Assembly (NCBI RefSeq): GCF_049985285.1
Contig: NZ_JBNIEU010000003.1
Coordinates: forward strand, 124,001-188,000
Direction of reading: 5' to 3'
Origin: Aestuariirhabdus sp049985285
GTDB taxonomy: Bacteria > Pseudomonadota > Gammaproteobacteria > Pseudomonadales > Aestuariirhabdaceae
Length of the DNA: 64,000 nt
In this document: piece after piece, positions 54,476 through 63,120 of the stretch
How positions within the stretch are numbered: the stretch's first letter is position 1
Layout: the number at the start of each line of letters is the position of its first letter
Translations under genes and position numbers: made by a program
Notes under the pieces: model-generated
Told to the model about the DNA's origin: nothing
Seen by the model: the letters and a program-made list of their open reading frames with translations, nothing else
The model's database searches: none

Positions 54476-57061
54476 TCAGTAGCTGGCGCTGTTGCACATG
54501 GAGTTGATCATAAAATCCTTCCCGCCGCAGTTGCTTGCACTCCAGCTGCCGCTGCTGCCAAAGGAGGTGATCTTCAAGCGCGCATTCACGTAGTAGGGAG
54601 GGTTGTTGTACCCCTCGTTGTCGTTTTGGCCCTCGTCACCGCCGATCCGCCGGCCCACGAGTGTGCCCACCGGCACCGGCTGGCCCTGGGTACAGTTGAG
54701 ATTATAATGGCCGGTATCGTCGGCGCGGCAGAGGGCTTCGGGGCCCACATCGCGCAGGTTAACCAGAAAAGCCTTGTTCTTCCAGCCGTGCACCACCGCC
54801 ACATGGCACCACATGCAGTCGAGGCTCCCTACTTTGTTACGATGGTAGCTGTGAAGGTCACCCCTACCTCCACCATAAAATCCGGTGCGACCGCCACCCG
54901 TCGAGTTGTAGGTGCCGGTATCGTGGCATTTTGAGCAGATAGCATTGTCGCCATCGGCCCTCACGCTCCCTCGGGGCCAGGTACCCCGTAGGATAAAGTC
55001 GTTGTCCGAGCCGTGGGGGCCCCAGGGGGTGCCGGCGGGCGGCTTGGAATCCGCCGCGGGGTTGTTGGCTCCGTGGCAGTCGGTGCAGTACATGGTCTGG
55101 TTGCCGACGTTGTTATCCCAGGGGGGGAGCCAGTTGCTGGCGCTGGCACCGCCACGCTCGGAGGTAGTGCGGCCGGTGGGACCCATCACCGGGTGCCAGC
55201 TGCGATGGTTGTTGTTATTGAGATCGGCGCCGCCATCGGTTCCCTGGCTGACCTGGCCCTGATGGTTGCCAGGCGCCTGAAACTCCATCGCCTGGTTGGT
55301 GTAGTACGCCATGCTCGCCGGAGTCGTGGCGCGGCGAGTGCCCCCGGCACTGGGGGTGCCTGGAGCTCCCAGTGCCGGGCGGGTGGGGCTTTCGGGCAGG
55401 CCGTCGTCGTTGTAGCCATAGTTGGAGTGGCACTTGAGGCAGATCTGGTACTCGGCGGTAACTCGGTCGTTACCGGTACCGTATTTGATCGTGAAACGGA
55501 TCGGCATGGCGTCAACGGTGCCGAACTTGCGTCCGTTGCTACCGGAGTTATAGACCGGCTCTACTCCCCAGGTGCCGTACAGTACCCCCGAAACCTCGTT
55601 GGTGTGGCTGGTGCTGTCGGTGTGGTCGTGGGTGCCCTGGCCCGCGGTGCCGCCGCCATCGCCCTGACTATTGCTGATCATACGGTGGGGGTTGTGGCAA
55701 TCGGTGCATTCGACGTGGCGGTTACCCAGGTTGTTGTAGCCCAGTTTCACATTGCCATTGCTATCGTCGGGCAGCTCGACATCGCCCTCGAAGAAGTCGG
55801 CATTGGTTATGTCGTGGACCTCACTACCGACGCCCTGATCACTATTGGTGATCGGCATTCGACGTAATTTAGTGGTGAATTCGTCCTTGATGTTGGGGGC
55901 ACTGGTACCGGCCTTGAGGGCATTGGTGTTGGCATCCTCGGTGTGGCACTGGTAGCAGGTCTCCTCGATCGCCGGATTACCACCCTGTTTGGGTTGTTGG
56001 GCTGCCGGTATATTATCGGTTCCCTCGCGCAGCAAGCGGCGGGAACCCTCCACGGTATGGGTGTCGTGGCAGTTAAGGCAGGCGGCCTGCCACACGCTGA
56101 TGTTGCGCGGGAACTCCCGAAGGTCGGCGGACCAGTTGCGATACTGATCTGCGGCGGTGTTGGCTGCGTGAACCGAGTTGGACCAGGTCTGCCCCTTTTT
56201 ATCGTGACAGGCGAGGCAGACAATATCAGAGTCTTCATCGAAGTCGCCGCCTACCGGAGCGCTCATCTGGAAACGTCGGGTTCGCAAAAATTTTGCGTTG
56301 TTGGGATCGGCGCTGGCGGTCAGGCTGGTACCGCTGGGCAGATCCTGCCCGGATATGTGGGGGTCGTGGCAGCTCGTGCACTGGACTTTTCCATCCTTGT
56401 CCAACGGAACCAGTGGGCGGTTTCCGGGGCTTGGAATTTGAATATGACTGCCATCGCTGTTGATGGGGTCGCGCAGCTCGCCGTCAGCGGCAGCTAGCCT
56501 GCCGCCTGTGCGGCTGGTATCGAAATCAAATGAAATAGGGTGATCGTTGGTTAGATCTGTGCCGAGGTTGCGGGTGAATCCAGATTGGGCCCCTTCACCG
56601 TCGGGTACGGTCCCGCCTGCTCCAGTGCCGCTCATGGTAATAGAAACGTCGGTGTTGCCTTCGAGAACGTTGACGTTACCGATTGCCAGAGTGCCGTCAT
56701 GGCAGGAGAGGCAGAGCTTGGAGGCCCCGCCGGGGTTAGCATCGACATTGGCCTGCATTGAGCTGGAATCGTACTTTATATAGGTCTCGTTGGAGATGTT
56801 GCGGTTCCAAAGCGGCCCCTCGGCGCTCAAGTTTGCACCGTGGGGCGTGTGGCAAAAGGCACAGATTTGACTTTCGCTAGTGGCCTTGACCGTTCGCGGG
56901 TCAGTTCCCGGAAAGTTGCTCGACAGATTATGCTTGGTGCTGCTGATGTCGGCGCTGCGAGGGATGGTGGTCGAGGGGGCTGCCAGCAAAGCAGCGCTAA
57001 ACACTAGCGCTGAAATGGCTGCTGACCAGGAACTGAGTTGGGTGCTGTATCGGTTAATCAT
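54476..57061 (-). CDS. 11-haem cytochrome c with OmcE-like N-terminal module
   Basis: An 861-residue exported protein, signal peptide to about residue 28, start with AGGA seven bases upstream. Eleven CxxCH motifs occur: CAFCH, CLSCH, CTSCH, CLACH, CLNCH, CYQCH, CTDCH, CLKCH, CTDCH, CSKCH and CMWCH. Residues 38-300 repeat the tetrahaem protein at 36965 block by block: ISSTKHNLSSN, CAFCHTPHGA, PLWNRN, CLSCHDG, NLGTDLTNDHPI, CTSCHDPH, FLR, VCLACHDK. The remaining 560 residues add seven haems with Gly/Asn-rich loops and two late lone Cys. It could cap, anchor or branch the filament. It overlaps the NHL gene by eight bases. Confidence 0.88.
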   Translation of the reverse strand: MINRYSTQLSSWSAAISALVFSAALLAAPSTTIPRSADISSTKHNLSSNFPGTDPRTVKATSESQICAFCHTPHGANLSAEGPLWNRNISNETYIKYDSSSMQANVDANPGGASKLCLSCHDGTLAIGNVNVLEGNTDVSITMSGTGAGGTVPDGEGAQSGFTRNLGTDLTNDHPISFDFDTSRTGGRLAAADGELRDPINSDGSHIQIPSPGNRPLVPLDKDGKVQCTSCHDPHISGQDLPSGTSLTASADPNNAKFLRTRRFQMSAPVGGDFDEDSDIVCLACHDKKGQTWSNSVHAANTAADQYRNWSADLREFPRNISVWQAACLNCHDTHTVEGSRRLLREGTDNIPAAQQPKQGGNPAIEETCYQCHTEDANTNALKAGTSAPNIKDEFTTKLRRMPITNSDQGVGSEVHDITNADFFEGDVELPDDSNGNVKLGYNNLGNRHVECTDCHNPHRMISNSQGDGGGTAGQGTHDHTDSTSHTNEVSGVLYGTWGVEPVYNSGSNGRKFGTVDAMPIRFTIKYGTGNDRVTAEYQICLKCHSNYGYNDDGLPESPTRPALGAPGTPSAGGTRRATTPASMAYYTNQAMEFQAPGNHQGQVSQGTDGGADLNNNNHRSWHPVMGPTGRTTSERGGASASNWLPPWDNNVGNQTMYCTDCHGANNPAADSKPPAGTPWGPHGSDNDFILRGTWPRGSVRADGDNAICSKCHDTGTYNSTGGGRTGFYGGGRGDLHSYHRNKVGSLDCMWCHVAVVHGWKNKAFLVNLRDVGPEALCRADDTGHYNLNCTQGQPVPVGTLVGRRIGGDEGQNDNEGYNNPPYYVNARLKITSFGSSGSWSASNCGGKDFMINSMCNSASY

Positions 57062-58148
57062 TCCCGCTTCCTAAATACTGAAAGATGGCAATCCGGCCAT
57101 TCATCATGTCTGCAATGTAGAGTCTGTCCTGTTGGTCTATCCAGATTCCCGCGGGCAGGTAGAAATGTCCCGCCTCTGCTCCTGTCCCTCCGATAGGCAA
57201 CAGAAATCGGCCTTGACTGTCAAAAACTAATAGGTGGTCGTAATAGGATTCAATTGCGTAGATGTTGCCTTCACTGTCGCTGGCAATACCTTTGGGGCGA
57301 GAAAACTGCCCCCGGTTTATCCCTCGCTCGCCGATGCTTGATATCAGGTCGCCTTGAGTATCAAAGAGTTGAATGCGGGCGTTTAGTGTGTCGGACACAT
57401 AGAGTGAATTATGCTGGAAAGCCAAATGCGTTGGCGCGTTGAACAGCCCTGGAGCCTCCCCCGCGGAACCGATGGTATCGATCAAGCGACCGTCACTATC
57501 AAATAAAACGATATTGTCAGCCTGCGTATCGGCGACGTAGATGGTACCGGTGACAGGGTCTTGGGCTATGCCTGTGGGTCGCTGCAGCACCCCTTTGCCA
57601 AAGCGTGAAACCGGTTCGCCCTTGATGGTGAGTTCAAAAACCTCTTTGTGCTCAGCGTCAGTGATGAACAGGGAGCCTCGGTTGGATAGGGTAATACCTA
57701 CTGGAGTCACAAAGGGAACGGCGCGGTCAGCATTGAACCAGATATCCATGACGCCGGTAGCGGGTTGAAAACTCACCACAGCCTGTTGTCCAACATCGGT
57801 TACAAAAATATTACCCTCTGCGTCGGTCACGACACTCTGAGGGCGTTTCAGAATCATTGGTTGGTATTCGTTGCCGACAATACCGGCGATAAATTCCCAG
57901 ATCGACTGTGCGCTGCTGCTGGCCTGATCCGTTGTATTGTGGAAATTTCGTTCGCCGGTGAGATCTCCGATATACGCGTAGCGAGCTTTGGCCGGTGGCG
58001 CGGGCCACATGTTATCCCTGCTGGCAGTGTTGTCCGGCATGTCGAACGTCATTACCCGGGGTTCGGTTGCACAAGCCCCCACCAGCAGGCAGCTGACGAT
58101 CAGCGCAATAGTGCGAAGAGAGTGCAGCGCCATCGAACGGGTTACCAT
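57054..58148 (-). CDS. NHL-repeat beta-propeller lipoprotein (locus B)
   Basis: A 364-residue protein with a lipobox (LLVGACATE). Six NHL repeats follow, with blocks such as RPQSVVTDAEGNIFVTDVGQQAV, RPTGIAQDPVTGTIYVADTQADNIVLFD, APTHLAFQHNSLYVSDTLNARIQLFD and RPKGIASDSEGNIYAIESYYDHLLVFD. It is a paralogue of the lipoprotein at 24230. Overlaps with both neighbours (seven bases with the triheme gene, eight with the 11-haem gene) show that it is made with them. It likely sits on the inner face of the outer membrane as a docking or assembly part. Confidence 0.9.
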   Translation of the reverse strand: MVTRSMALHSLRTIALIVSCLLVGACATEPRVMTFDMPDNTASRDNMWPAPPAKARYAYIGDLTGERNFHNTTDQASSSAQSIWEFIAGIVGNEYQPMILKRPQSVVTDAEGNIFVTDVGQQAVVSFQPATGVMDIWFNADRAVPFVTPVGITLSNRGSLFITDAEHKEVFELTIKGEPVSRFGKGVLQRPTGIAQDPVTGTIYVADTQADNIVLFDSDGRLIDTIGSAGEAPGLFNAPTHLAFQHNSLYVSDTLNARIQLFDTQGDLISSIGERGINRGQFSRPKGIASDSEGNIYAIESYYDHLLVFDSQGRFLLPIGGTGAEAGHFYLPAGIWIDQQDRLYIADMMNGRIAIFQYLGSGND

Positions 58149-58531
58149 CGGCCTGGCCCCGAAGTTTCACTATCACCACGGATACCACTTTTTAGCCCCG
58201 GAAGCCCTGTGTGACAGCGGTCGCAATGTTCGGTTGACCAGGCGATCTGGCCGTTATGGCACATGCCGCAGAACTTACCGTCGATGATTTCGGCCATGGT
58301 GACATCGTTGGCGCCGGCGCGCATCTCAAACCCCAGTTCGTTGTGACAAACTTTGCAGCGAAAGCGGATGCGATGAAACCAGTGGGGGTAGATGACCGGG
58401 CGCATCCCCTCGGCTTCTGCTCGCTTGTTAAGCACCACGTCGGCGTATTCCGCCTGCAGCGGCGTGCTGACCAGTAACAGGGTACTCGACATGATAACCG
58501 CGCAGAGCAGCGTAAACAGGGAACGCGTCAT
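58142..58531 (-). CDS. c7-type triheme cytochrome, EYAD type (locus B)
   Basis: A 129-residue protein with a signal peptide (TPLQA-EYAD). Haem motifs are CKVCH, CGMCH and CDRCH. PHWFHRIRFRC precedes the first. It is a near-copy of the protein at 41208 across the core. It overlaps the upstream triheme gene by four bases (ATGA) and its start has GGAG eight bases upstream. Confidence 0.9.
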   Translation of the reverse strand: MTRSLFTLLCAVIMSSTLLLVSTPLQAEYADVVLNKRAEAEGMRPVIYPHWFHRIRFRCKVCHNELGFEMRAGANDVTMAEIIDGKFCGMCHNGQIAWSTEHCDRCHTGLPGLKSGIRGDSETSGPGRW

Positions 58532-59139
58532 AGTGGGTTCTCCACTTTGTAGTTTTCCCGGCTTTCACCCTCTTTGTATTGGCCGCCGTAAGAGCCTTTA
58601 AACGTGCTGCGTAAAACACTGTGGCAGCGATTGCACTCTGTAAGGGGAAAAGCGACTGCGCCGTGGCATCTGCCGCAATACTCGCCCTGTAAAATAGCGA
58701 ACATGTTGACCGGTGTGGCATCAACTTCATCGATAAAAATCTTGTTGTGGCAGTTGTTGCAATCGAGCCATTCGGTGTGTTGTCGATGGGGAAATAGCAC
58801 TAATGGCATCTCCCCGGTTCGATTCATGATGATATCGAGGTCGATCACTCGAATCGTGGTATCCGGGAAAAGGTTGGTGCGGGGCTCGATAAAGCCTCCT
58901 CGCAACGCCTCCACCCAGTTTACCTGATTGCCTGGGTTATCAAAGGGAAGCTGTGATAGGGCTTCACCAGGCTGCTGTAGCTCTTGCAGTGTGTCGTTGG
59001 AGGGGTCGTGTAGTCCATCGTCTTGCAGGGTTTTCCATAGGTCCGGCTCTGCGGCGGTAACTGTTGTAGCACCAAGGAGCAGCAGAAAAAAAGTTGTGAT
59101 AACTGTCACGTATGGTGTGGTTATTGCTTGCGTTCGCAT
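58528..59139 (-). CDS. c7-type triheme cytochrome, DGxHDP type (locus B)
   Basis: A 203-residue exported protein (signal to about residue 29). After LQDDGLHDPSND and VNWVEALRGGFIEPR come FPHRQHTEWLDCNNCH, CGRCHGAVAF and CNRCH. It is a paralogue of the C-terminal two thirds of the protein at 41648 and of the tail of the one at 23133. It is the first gene of the minus-strand operon that runs to 47727. Confidence 0.88.
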   Translation of the reverse strand: MRTQAITTPYVTVITTFFLLLLGATTVTAAEPDLWKTLQDDGLHDPSNDTLQELQQPGEALSQLPFDNPGNQVNWVEALRGGFIEPRTNLFPDTTIRVIDLDIIMNRTGEMPLVLFPHRQHTEWLDCNNCHNKIFIDEVDATPVNMFAILQGEYCGRCHGAVAFPLTECNRCHSVLRSTFKGSYGGQYKEGESRENYKVENPL

Positions 59140-59210
59140 GGTTGGTTTGGAAGCGCCCTGCTCATTTTTTGAGGTGATCCCGGTCTGTGGGACGTTTTGT
59201 CTTAACGTTA

Positions 59211-59226
59211 CGCAAAAAATATGCCG
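59211..59226 (-). promoter_or_regulatory. Sigma-54-type promoter of the locus B operon
   Basis: On the minus strand this reads CGGCATA-TTTT-TTGCG against TGGCACG-N4-TTGCA. GG and GC are correctly spaced and TTGC is perfect. The predicted start is near 59200, 61 bases before the first ATG. Confidence 0.6.
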
Positions 59227-59251
59227 TTGTAGTGACCGAGTGGTTTGTTAA

Positions 59252-59276
59252 TTATTTTCTACTATAAAGAAAATAA
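59252..59276. promoter_or_regulatory. AT-rich perfect inverted repeat between divergent operons
   Basis: TTATTTTCT, a 7-base spacer, then AGAAAATAA. It lies between the minus-strand operon start and the heptahaem gene and is likely an operator. It is too close to the -24 box for a usual NtrC-type site. Confidence 0.6.
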
Positions 59277-59346
59277 CCGGGCAGTGCAGTATTTGGATAG
59301 GTTTGGGGTGGGTTCTTTGGTTAGTGGGGTTCAGGGTGCAAAAAGA

Positions 59347-60162
59347 ATGACCGGACAGGGTATAAAGCGGTGGGTGTTGGCTCAGTTTGTTTTGGCTGCG
59401 CTGCTGCTGGTCGCTCTATTGGTCTGGCGGGGGACCTCTGCGGTTGAGGGGCATCTCGCCGGAGTTGCCTGTAGCAGTTGTCATCTGACGCAGGACAGCG
59501 GTGCGGTCGATCCTGAAATGGCAAAATTGTTGATGAGCGCGCAGGAGAAGATCTGCGAAAGTTGTCACGCCGGCGCCACACTTGCCAGCCATCCCAGCGG
59601 GTTTATTCCGTCGGCCCAGCTGGGTGAGGTGTTCCCCCTCGATTGGAAAGGGGAGATGACCTGTAGCACCTGTCATGATGTTCATGGTCAGGCTCGCGGC
59701 CTGCTGCGCGTGGCGGAGGCGGGTAAAAAATTCTGTGAGGCTTGTCATAATCCGGAATTTTTCCTGAATATGAGAGATCGAGGGCAGTCGCTGGTTAACT
59801 CCGGGCACCTCGATACCCGTCTGGAAGAGATGCAGGCAGGAGATCTCGACCCCTACTCCAGGGCCTGTATCGAATGCCACCGTAAGCAATCCGACCAGTT
59901 GGGCGCGGAGCCCGTGACGCTTGGAGGAGGGGGGGTTGTGAAGCACGATTCCAGTCGTTTCAGTCATCCGGTGGGGCGCTCCTATGAGGCGGCGGCATCC
60001 TATGGGGGGTACCGGCCGGCTTCACGCTTGCCCTCAATCGTTCCGCTGCCCGGCGGGGTGGTGAGTTGTATCTCGTGTCACGAGGTATATAGTGATCAAC
60101 ATGGTAATTTGGTGAGCTCGAATCAGGGTTCCAAGCTCTGTTTTATGTGTCATGATATCTAG
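59347..60162 (+). CDS. Membrane-anchored heptahaem cytochrome c
   Basis: A 271-residue protein from ATG 59347 (an in-frame TTG at 59245 is less likely). An N-terminal transmembrane helix (residues 8-28) has no clear cleavage site. Seven haem motifs occur: CSSCH, CESCH, CSTCH, CEACH, CIECH, CISCH and CFMCH. Spare His residues (ASHPSGF, SGHLD, VKHDSS, SHPVG) can serve as distal ligands. It looks like a quinol-side or periplasmic entry cytochrome for the multihaem chain. Pairs such as CSTCHDVHG / CEACH follow the doubled-CxxCH pattern. Confidence 0.86.
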   Translation: MTGQGIKRWVLAQFVLAALLLVALLVWRGTSAVEGHLAGVACSSCHLTQDSGAVDPEMAKLLMSAQEKICESCHAGATLASHPSGFIPSAQLGEVFPLDWKGEMTCSTCHDVHGQARGLLRVAEAGKKFCEACHNPEFFLNMRDRGQSLVNSGHLDTRLEEMQAGDLDPYSRACIECHRKQSDQLGAEPVTLGGGGVVKHDSSRFSHPVGRSYEAAASYGGYRPASRLPSIVPLPGGVVSCISCHEVYSDQHGNLVSSNQGSKLCFMCHDI

Positions 60163-60195
60163 GGTTGAAAAGCATGCGGGTGGCGAGGGAGTATA

Positions 60196-60744
60196 ATGAG
60201 AGCTGAAGGGCAAAACCTGCGTCGGCGTCATTATGTCAGTTACCACGTGCAGGGTCGCTTGCTGGGCGCGCTGGTGCTGCTCGAAGTGCTGATGGTGTTG
60301 GTTGCGGTCATCTACCTTTATGGTCGTTTTGACGCGCTGTTGGAGACCCAGCTGTACAGCATTCATCGGGCACCCGCCGGTACGTTGGCGTCACAGATGT
60401 TTTACGAGTTGGCGGTGACCGTCGTCGCGATGACCGTTGTAAATGCCATCGCTTTGCTGGTGGCCCACCTGATTTGGCAAAACTATGTCGAGCGGGTACT
60501 GCTGCAGTTTCGCGCCCAGCTGGAGCGCATGGCGGAGCTCGATTTCCGTCTTCATAGTGATCTTGATTCGGATCTGCATGAGAGTGTCGCTATGTTGGCG
60601 CGTTGGCTTGACGCCGAGCGCGCGGTGGCGACCGAGTTGCGCGAGTTGGTGCCATTGCTGGATCGAATCGGGGAGATGACACCCGAGGAGCGAGAGGCGT
60701 TGTCGGCGCGACTGGTGAAGGTGGAACGTTTGCTGTCGTTGTAA
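60196..60744 (+). CDS. Two-TM membrane protein with HAMP-like helix (locus B)
   Basis: A 182-residue protein, start with GGGAG upstream, 33 bases after the heptahaem gene. Transmembrane helices lie near residues 22-43 and 70-92 with a loop of about 26 residues between, then a long polar helix to the end (ERVLLQFRAQLERMAELDFRLHSDLDSDLHESVAMLARWLDAE). Size and layout match the protein at 35955. No signalling output domain is present. It may anchor or sense for the cytochrome system. Confidence 0.7.
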   Translation: MRAEGQNLRRRHYVSYHVQGRLLGALVLLEVLMVLVAVIYLYGRFDALLETQLYSIHRAPAGTLASQMFYELAVTVVAMTVVNAIALLVAHLIWQNYVERVLLQFRAQLERMAELDFRLHSDLDSDLHESVAMLARWLDAERAVATELRELVPLLDRIGEMTPEEREALSARLVKVERLLSL

Positions 60745-60755
60745 GGGGCTTGCTC

Positions 60756-62018
60756 TTAGTTCGAGACCTTGCGGTTGACGTTGGCGGTTTTGATCATGTT
60801 GTCCTTTATGAGGACGGTTTCGATGCGGTACTCGTTAACGCTCAGGCAGATATTGTTTTCAGGAATCGACTCCAGCTGCTCCACGATAAGGCCGTTGAGG
60901 GTCTTGGGTCCGTCGCTGGGTAGGTCCCAGTCCAGGGTCTTGTTGATTTCACGGATGGTCGCTGTGCCGTCAATGTAGAAGCTTCCGTCGCTGCGGGGGG
61001 TGATATCCTGGTTAATATCGGCTACATCGGTGGTGAACTCACCCACAATCTCCTCAAGTATATCGTCCAGGGTTATCATGCCCTGCACATCTCCGTACTC
61101 GTCGACCACGAACCCCATGCGGTGCTTCTCTTTCTGGAAGTTGAACATCTGGGTGTGTAGCGGGGTGTTTTCGGGCACGAAGTAGGGGTCGTTTGCCTCT
61201 TGTAGCAGGGCGGCTTTGGTTTGTTCCTCGCGCATTAAAAAGCGGGAAAAGTTGCGCATGTGCAACACGCCGATCAGGTTGTTGATGTCGCCCTTGAAGA
61301 TCGGCATTCGTGTGTGTTGGCAGGCGCGCAGTTGCTCAATGATGGGTTTCAGTTCGTCCTCGATGTCGACACCGTTGATCTCATTGCGCGGGATCATGAT
61401 ATGTTCCACCGACACCTTTTCCAGGTCGAGAATATTGATCAGCATGCCCTGGCGTTTTCGGGGTAGTTTTTGCTTCGATTCGTGCACCACCGTGCGCAAC
61501 TCATCGGCATTCAGGTGGTGTTCGGTGTTGGTGTGGGGGTTGATGCCGAGTAGGCGCAGAAGAGCGTTGGCAATACCATTTACCAGCCATACCGCAGGGT
61601 ACAGGACCCACAGTAGCGGAATTAACAGGATGCTGGCGGGGAAGGCGATCCGTTCCGGGTGCAGCGCGGCCAGGGTTTTGGGGGTAACTTCGGCAAAGAT
61701 AAGAATGATCAGTGTGAGGGCGCCGGTGGCGATGGCGATGCCCGCGTCTCCCCATAGCCGGACCGCAATGACAGTGGCGATGGCGGAGGCAAAAATATTG
61801 ACGAAGTTATTGCCAATAAGAATGATGCCGATCAGGCGGTCAGGTCGCTCCAGCAGGCGGCTTGCGCGCACGGCACCCGGGTGTCCCTTTTGGCTAAGGT
61901 GTTTGAGTCGATAGCGGTTTAGCGCCATCATTCCGGTCTCCGAGCTGGAGAAGAATGCGGAGCAGAGAATTAGCAAGCCCAGGGTGGCAAACAGGTAGCC
62001 CAGGGGGATGTCGTTCAA
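60756..62018 (-). CDS. CNNM/CorC family transporter (DUF21-CBS-CorC_HlyC)
   Basis: A 420-residue protein starting at TTG 62018. The DUF21 membrane domain (residues 1-185) has SSSETGMMALNRYRLKHL and AEVTPKT. Two CBS motifs follow (about 205-330: IMIPRNEINGVD, FVVDEYGDVQGMITLDDILEEIVGE), then the CorC_HlyC tail. Family members export Mg2+ or other divalent ions. Position beside ypjD and ffh is the usual gammaproteobacterial order. Confidence 0.93.
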   Translation of the reverse strand: MNDIPLGYLFATLGLLILCSAFFSSSETGMMALNRYRLKHLSQKGHPGAVRASRLLERPDRLIGIILIGNNFVNIFASAIATVIAVRLWGDAGIAIATGALTLIILIFAEVTPKTLAALHPERIAFPASILLIPLLWVLYPAVWLVNGIANALLRLLGINPHTNTEHHLNADELRTVVHESKQKLPRKRQGMLINILDLEKVSVEHIMIPRNEINGVDIEDELKPIIEQLRACQHTRMPIFKGDINNLIGVLHMRNFSRFLMREEQTKAALLQEANDPYFVPENTPLHTQMFNFQKEKHRMGFVVDEYGDVQGMITLDDILEEIVGEFTTDVADINQDITPRSDGSFYIDGTATIREINKTLDWDLPSDGPKTLNGLIVEQLESIPENNICLSVNEYRIETVLIKDNMIKTANVNRKVSN

Positions 62019-62072
62019 GCGGGAAGTTCCCTTTTCATGTTTCGGGTGGGCAGTGTAGTGAAAATGGGGGCT

Positions 62073-62870
62073 TTATTGAAGTAGCAGGTCGAGAACAAAT
62101 TTGCTGCCAAAGTAGGAAAGCATCAGTAGCAAGAAGCCTGTGAGAGTCCAGCGTGCTGCGGTATATCCGCGCCATCCCCACTGGTGGCGGCCCCACAATA
62201 GTACCGCATAGACCAGCCAGGCGAAGATAGAGAGTACGGTTTTATGTACCAGGTGCTGGGCAAAAAAGTCCTGTATGTAGATGAGTCCGGTGGCGAGGGA
62301 GAGGGTGAGCAGGAGCATGCCGGCCCAGATAAACTCGAACAGCAGCAGATCCATCGTTTGCAGGGGAGGGAAAATACGCCCAAGACCCTTGGGGTGTTTG
62401 CTTTTTATTCGATGCTCCTGATAGGACAGGAGTAGTGCTTGCACGGTAGCGATAGTGAGTAGGCTGTAGGCGGTGATCGACAGCAGGATGTGAATAATGG
62501 TGGGTGCCTGGGTATTTTTCAGGATCGCTTCGGGGGTGGTGCTGATGGTTGCTAGTAGCACGCACAGTGCGGCGACGGGTATCAGTCCGGCGAACAGGCT
62601 TTCTACCGGCTTTTTGAGGCTGCTGACCAATACCACCAGAATGATGGACCAGGAGATCAGGGAGCCAACGTTGAAGAAGCTCAGGTTGATCCCCTGGGGG
62701 GTGTGCAGCGTGAAGTAGATGCTGAAGGTCTGGGCGAGCGCTCCGCCGAAGGCGAGCAGCTGCAGGAGAGGCTTCTTAACCGGGCGCGAGTGCAGCAGGG
62801 CGGGTATCTGGTAGCCGGCGGCGAATATGTAAAGAGCGATAGCGATGGTGCTGGGGATGATGATGTTCAT
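62073..62870 (-). CDS. ypjD: YpjD-family inner-membrane protein (CcsA-like)
   Basis: A 265-residue protein with eight hydrophobic segments. It belongs to the cytochrome c assembly superfamily but lacks the full WWD haem motif seen in the protein at 47727. HILLSITAYSLLTIATVQALLL and LFEFIWAGMLLLTLSLATG match YpjD. It stands between corC-like and ffh genes as in other Gammaproteobacteria. The role is not settled. Confidence 0.9.
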   Translation of the reverse strand: MNIIIPSTIAIALYIFAAGYQIPALLHSRPVKKPLLQLLAFGGALAQTFSIYFTLHTPQGINLSFFNVGSLISWSIILVVLVSSLKKPVESLFAGLIPVAALCVLLATISTTPEAILKNTQAPTIIHILLSITAYSLLTIATVQALLLSYQEHRIKSKHPKGLGRIFPPLQTMDLLLFEFIWAGMLLLTLSLATGLIYIQDFFAQHLVHKTVLSIFAWLVYAVLLWGRHQWGWRGYTAARWTLTGFLLLMLSYFGSKFVLDLLLQ

Positions 62871-63029
62871 GGTTGGCCATTGTCTTTTTCAGGTCGCAAG
62901 TGTGGCACAACCGCGGCGGGTGGTGAAGCTGGAGAAACGAAAAAACCCCCGGATCTCCTCTGTAGTGAGGCGTTGTTGGCGTTTATCCGGGGTGGATGTC
63001 GGAGTGGCGGGGAGTAGCGGGTGTTGGTT

Positions 63030-63058
63030 TTGGTCTTGTCGTTGGCTTCGGGTATAAT
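63030..63058 (+). promoter_or_regulatory. Sigma-70 promoter of ffh
   Basis: A perfect -10 TATAAT (63053-63058) is preceded by TTGGTC (63030-63035) at a 17-base spacer. It lies 63 bases before the ffh start. Confidence 0.7.
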
Positions 63059-63120
63059 GCCCCGTTATTTTTATCTGTTCACACCCAGGTCAGCTCCAAT
63101 GGCCGCAATAAGGTAGATCG

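Noticed and set aside
55013..55867. A 284-codon plus-strand open frame opposite the 11-haem gene
   Set aside because: It lies wholly antisense to a gene with eleven haem motifs, and its Val/Gly-rich translation resembles no protein. A shadow frame.
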